64,000 nt of DNA from Vibrio rotiferianus CAIM 577 = LMG 21460. Lineage in GTDB: Bacteria; Pseudomonadota; Gammaproteobacteria; Enterobacterales; Vibrionaceae. The notes beneath the pieces were generated by a model that did not search any database, had not been told where the DNA came from, and was given only the letters and a program-made list of their open reading frames with translations. Below are positions 63,773 to 64,000 of the stretch, piece by piece; the first letter of the stretch is position 1; each line of letters begins with the position of its first letter. The position numbers were made by a program, and so were the translations under genes. The stretch spans positions 186,001 through 250,000 of the forward strand of contig NZ_APHW01000108.1 of assembly GCF_002741985.1 (NCBI RefSeq). Reading direction: 5' to 3'.

Positions 63773-64000
63773 TTGCAGTTAACCAGTTTTAAATACAAAA
63801 CGCGTAAAGGCCCTGATTATCGTCATGGCGACCAAGTGTCGTTCATCGATATCAAAGAGACGTTTGGCATCGGTGGTATTCGTATTGGTAAGTGGGTGAA
63901 CACTGAAGAAAAGGATCTTGCTGCGAATTTAATATTCGATTCTTTGGCAGACTTGGCCTACATATTGGCCTTACCGCCTTCAGCAATTGGGCTAAGAGGT
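63773..64000 (+). CDS. LPD1/CLCA_X-like protein, 3' end outside window
   Basis: 76 codons visible. The only good start is TTG 63773, with GAGG six bases upstream. The stretch GPDYRHGDQVSFIDIKETFG, then IRIGKWVNTEEKDLAANLIF and DSLADLAYILALPPSAIGLRG matches what I recall of the LPD1 domain of CLCA_X-type proteins, seen in gammaproteobacterial chromosomes and integrative elements. Probably a metallopeptidase-like protein; function unknown. Confidence 0.65.
   Translation, partial: MQLTSFKYKTRKGPDYRHGDQVSFIDIKETFGIGGIRIGKWVNTEEKDLAANLIFDSLADLAYILALPPSAIGLRG

Noticed and set aside
1..64000. tRNA, rRNA, CRISPR array, phage or transposase genes
   Set aside because: Looked for throughout; none could be supported from the sequence.

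Overview
This window comes from a gammaproteobacterium that is almost certainly a Vibrio, probably of the Harveyi clade and probably its second chromosome. The basis is gene content and order (glycine-cleavage cluster gcvT / XRE-cupin / glyA / gcvH / gcvP, fruR-fruBKA, a phosphoglycerate-uptake pgt cluster, a two-adaptor RND pump as in Vibrio VexIJK) recalled from known genomes; no search was run.

Core-like part, 1-34.3 kb. A phosphoglycerate sensing and uptake cluster (pgtA partial, pgtB, pgtC on the minus strand; pgtP on plus) is followed by a pyruvate kinase, so imported phosphoglycerate can enter lower glycolysis. Next come a four-gene polar amino-acid ABC importer, an EAL c-di-GMP phosphodiesterase, an S4 RNA-binding protein, an endonuclease/exonuclease/phosphatase gene cut by an in-frame amber codon, the fructose PTS (fruR divergent from fruBKA with Cra-like operators between), a lipoprotein, a divergent TetR / RND efflux operon with two lipoprotein adaptors, and the glycine-cleavage/serine cluster. 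gcvP carries a one-base deletion that splits it.

Accessory part, 34.7-64 kb. Composition becomes visibly more AT-rich and genes are short, mostly on the minus strand, and often broken or repeated. At 34.7-41.1 kb lie an HNH endonuclease-like protein, an 895-residue Mrr-like nuclease/STAND ATPase fusion and a DUF6765-like protein, together resembling a defence island. At 41.4-44.2 kb a LysR / nucleoside phosphorylase / small membrane protein group lies between two ~105-bp direct repeats. At 44.9-53.5 kb two separate cargo blocks each lie next to the 3' end of an intact gene (an HxlR regulator; an ABC exporter) and are bounded on the far side by a second 93-95% identical copy of that gene's 3' end (241 and 148 bp). 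Both blocks carry transthyretin-like (DUF6795-type) proteins; the second pairs one such exported protein with a class 3 lipase, which looks like an effector/immunity pair. Between the blocks lies a protein with the Cys/His spacing of CNF-type deamidase toxins. The rest (53.5-64 kb) is a patchwork of Nudix, acyltransferase, MerR/quinone reductase, ASCH (YqfB), LysE, GST, membrane hydrolase and alpha/beta hydrolase genes. It includes a poly-G frameshift and decayed fragments of a GST and of a small membrane protein.

No rRNA, tRNA, CRISPR array, recognisable integrase, transposase or integron attC site was seen. The most unusual feature is the repeated insertion pattern 'gene 3' end + transthyretin-like cargo + duplicated gene 3' end', found twice within 9 kb.
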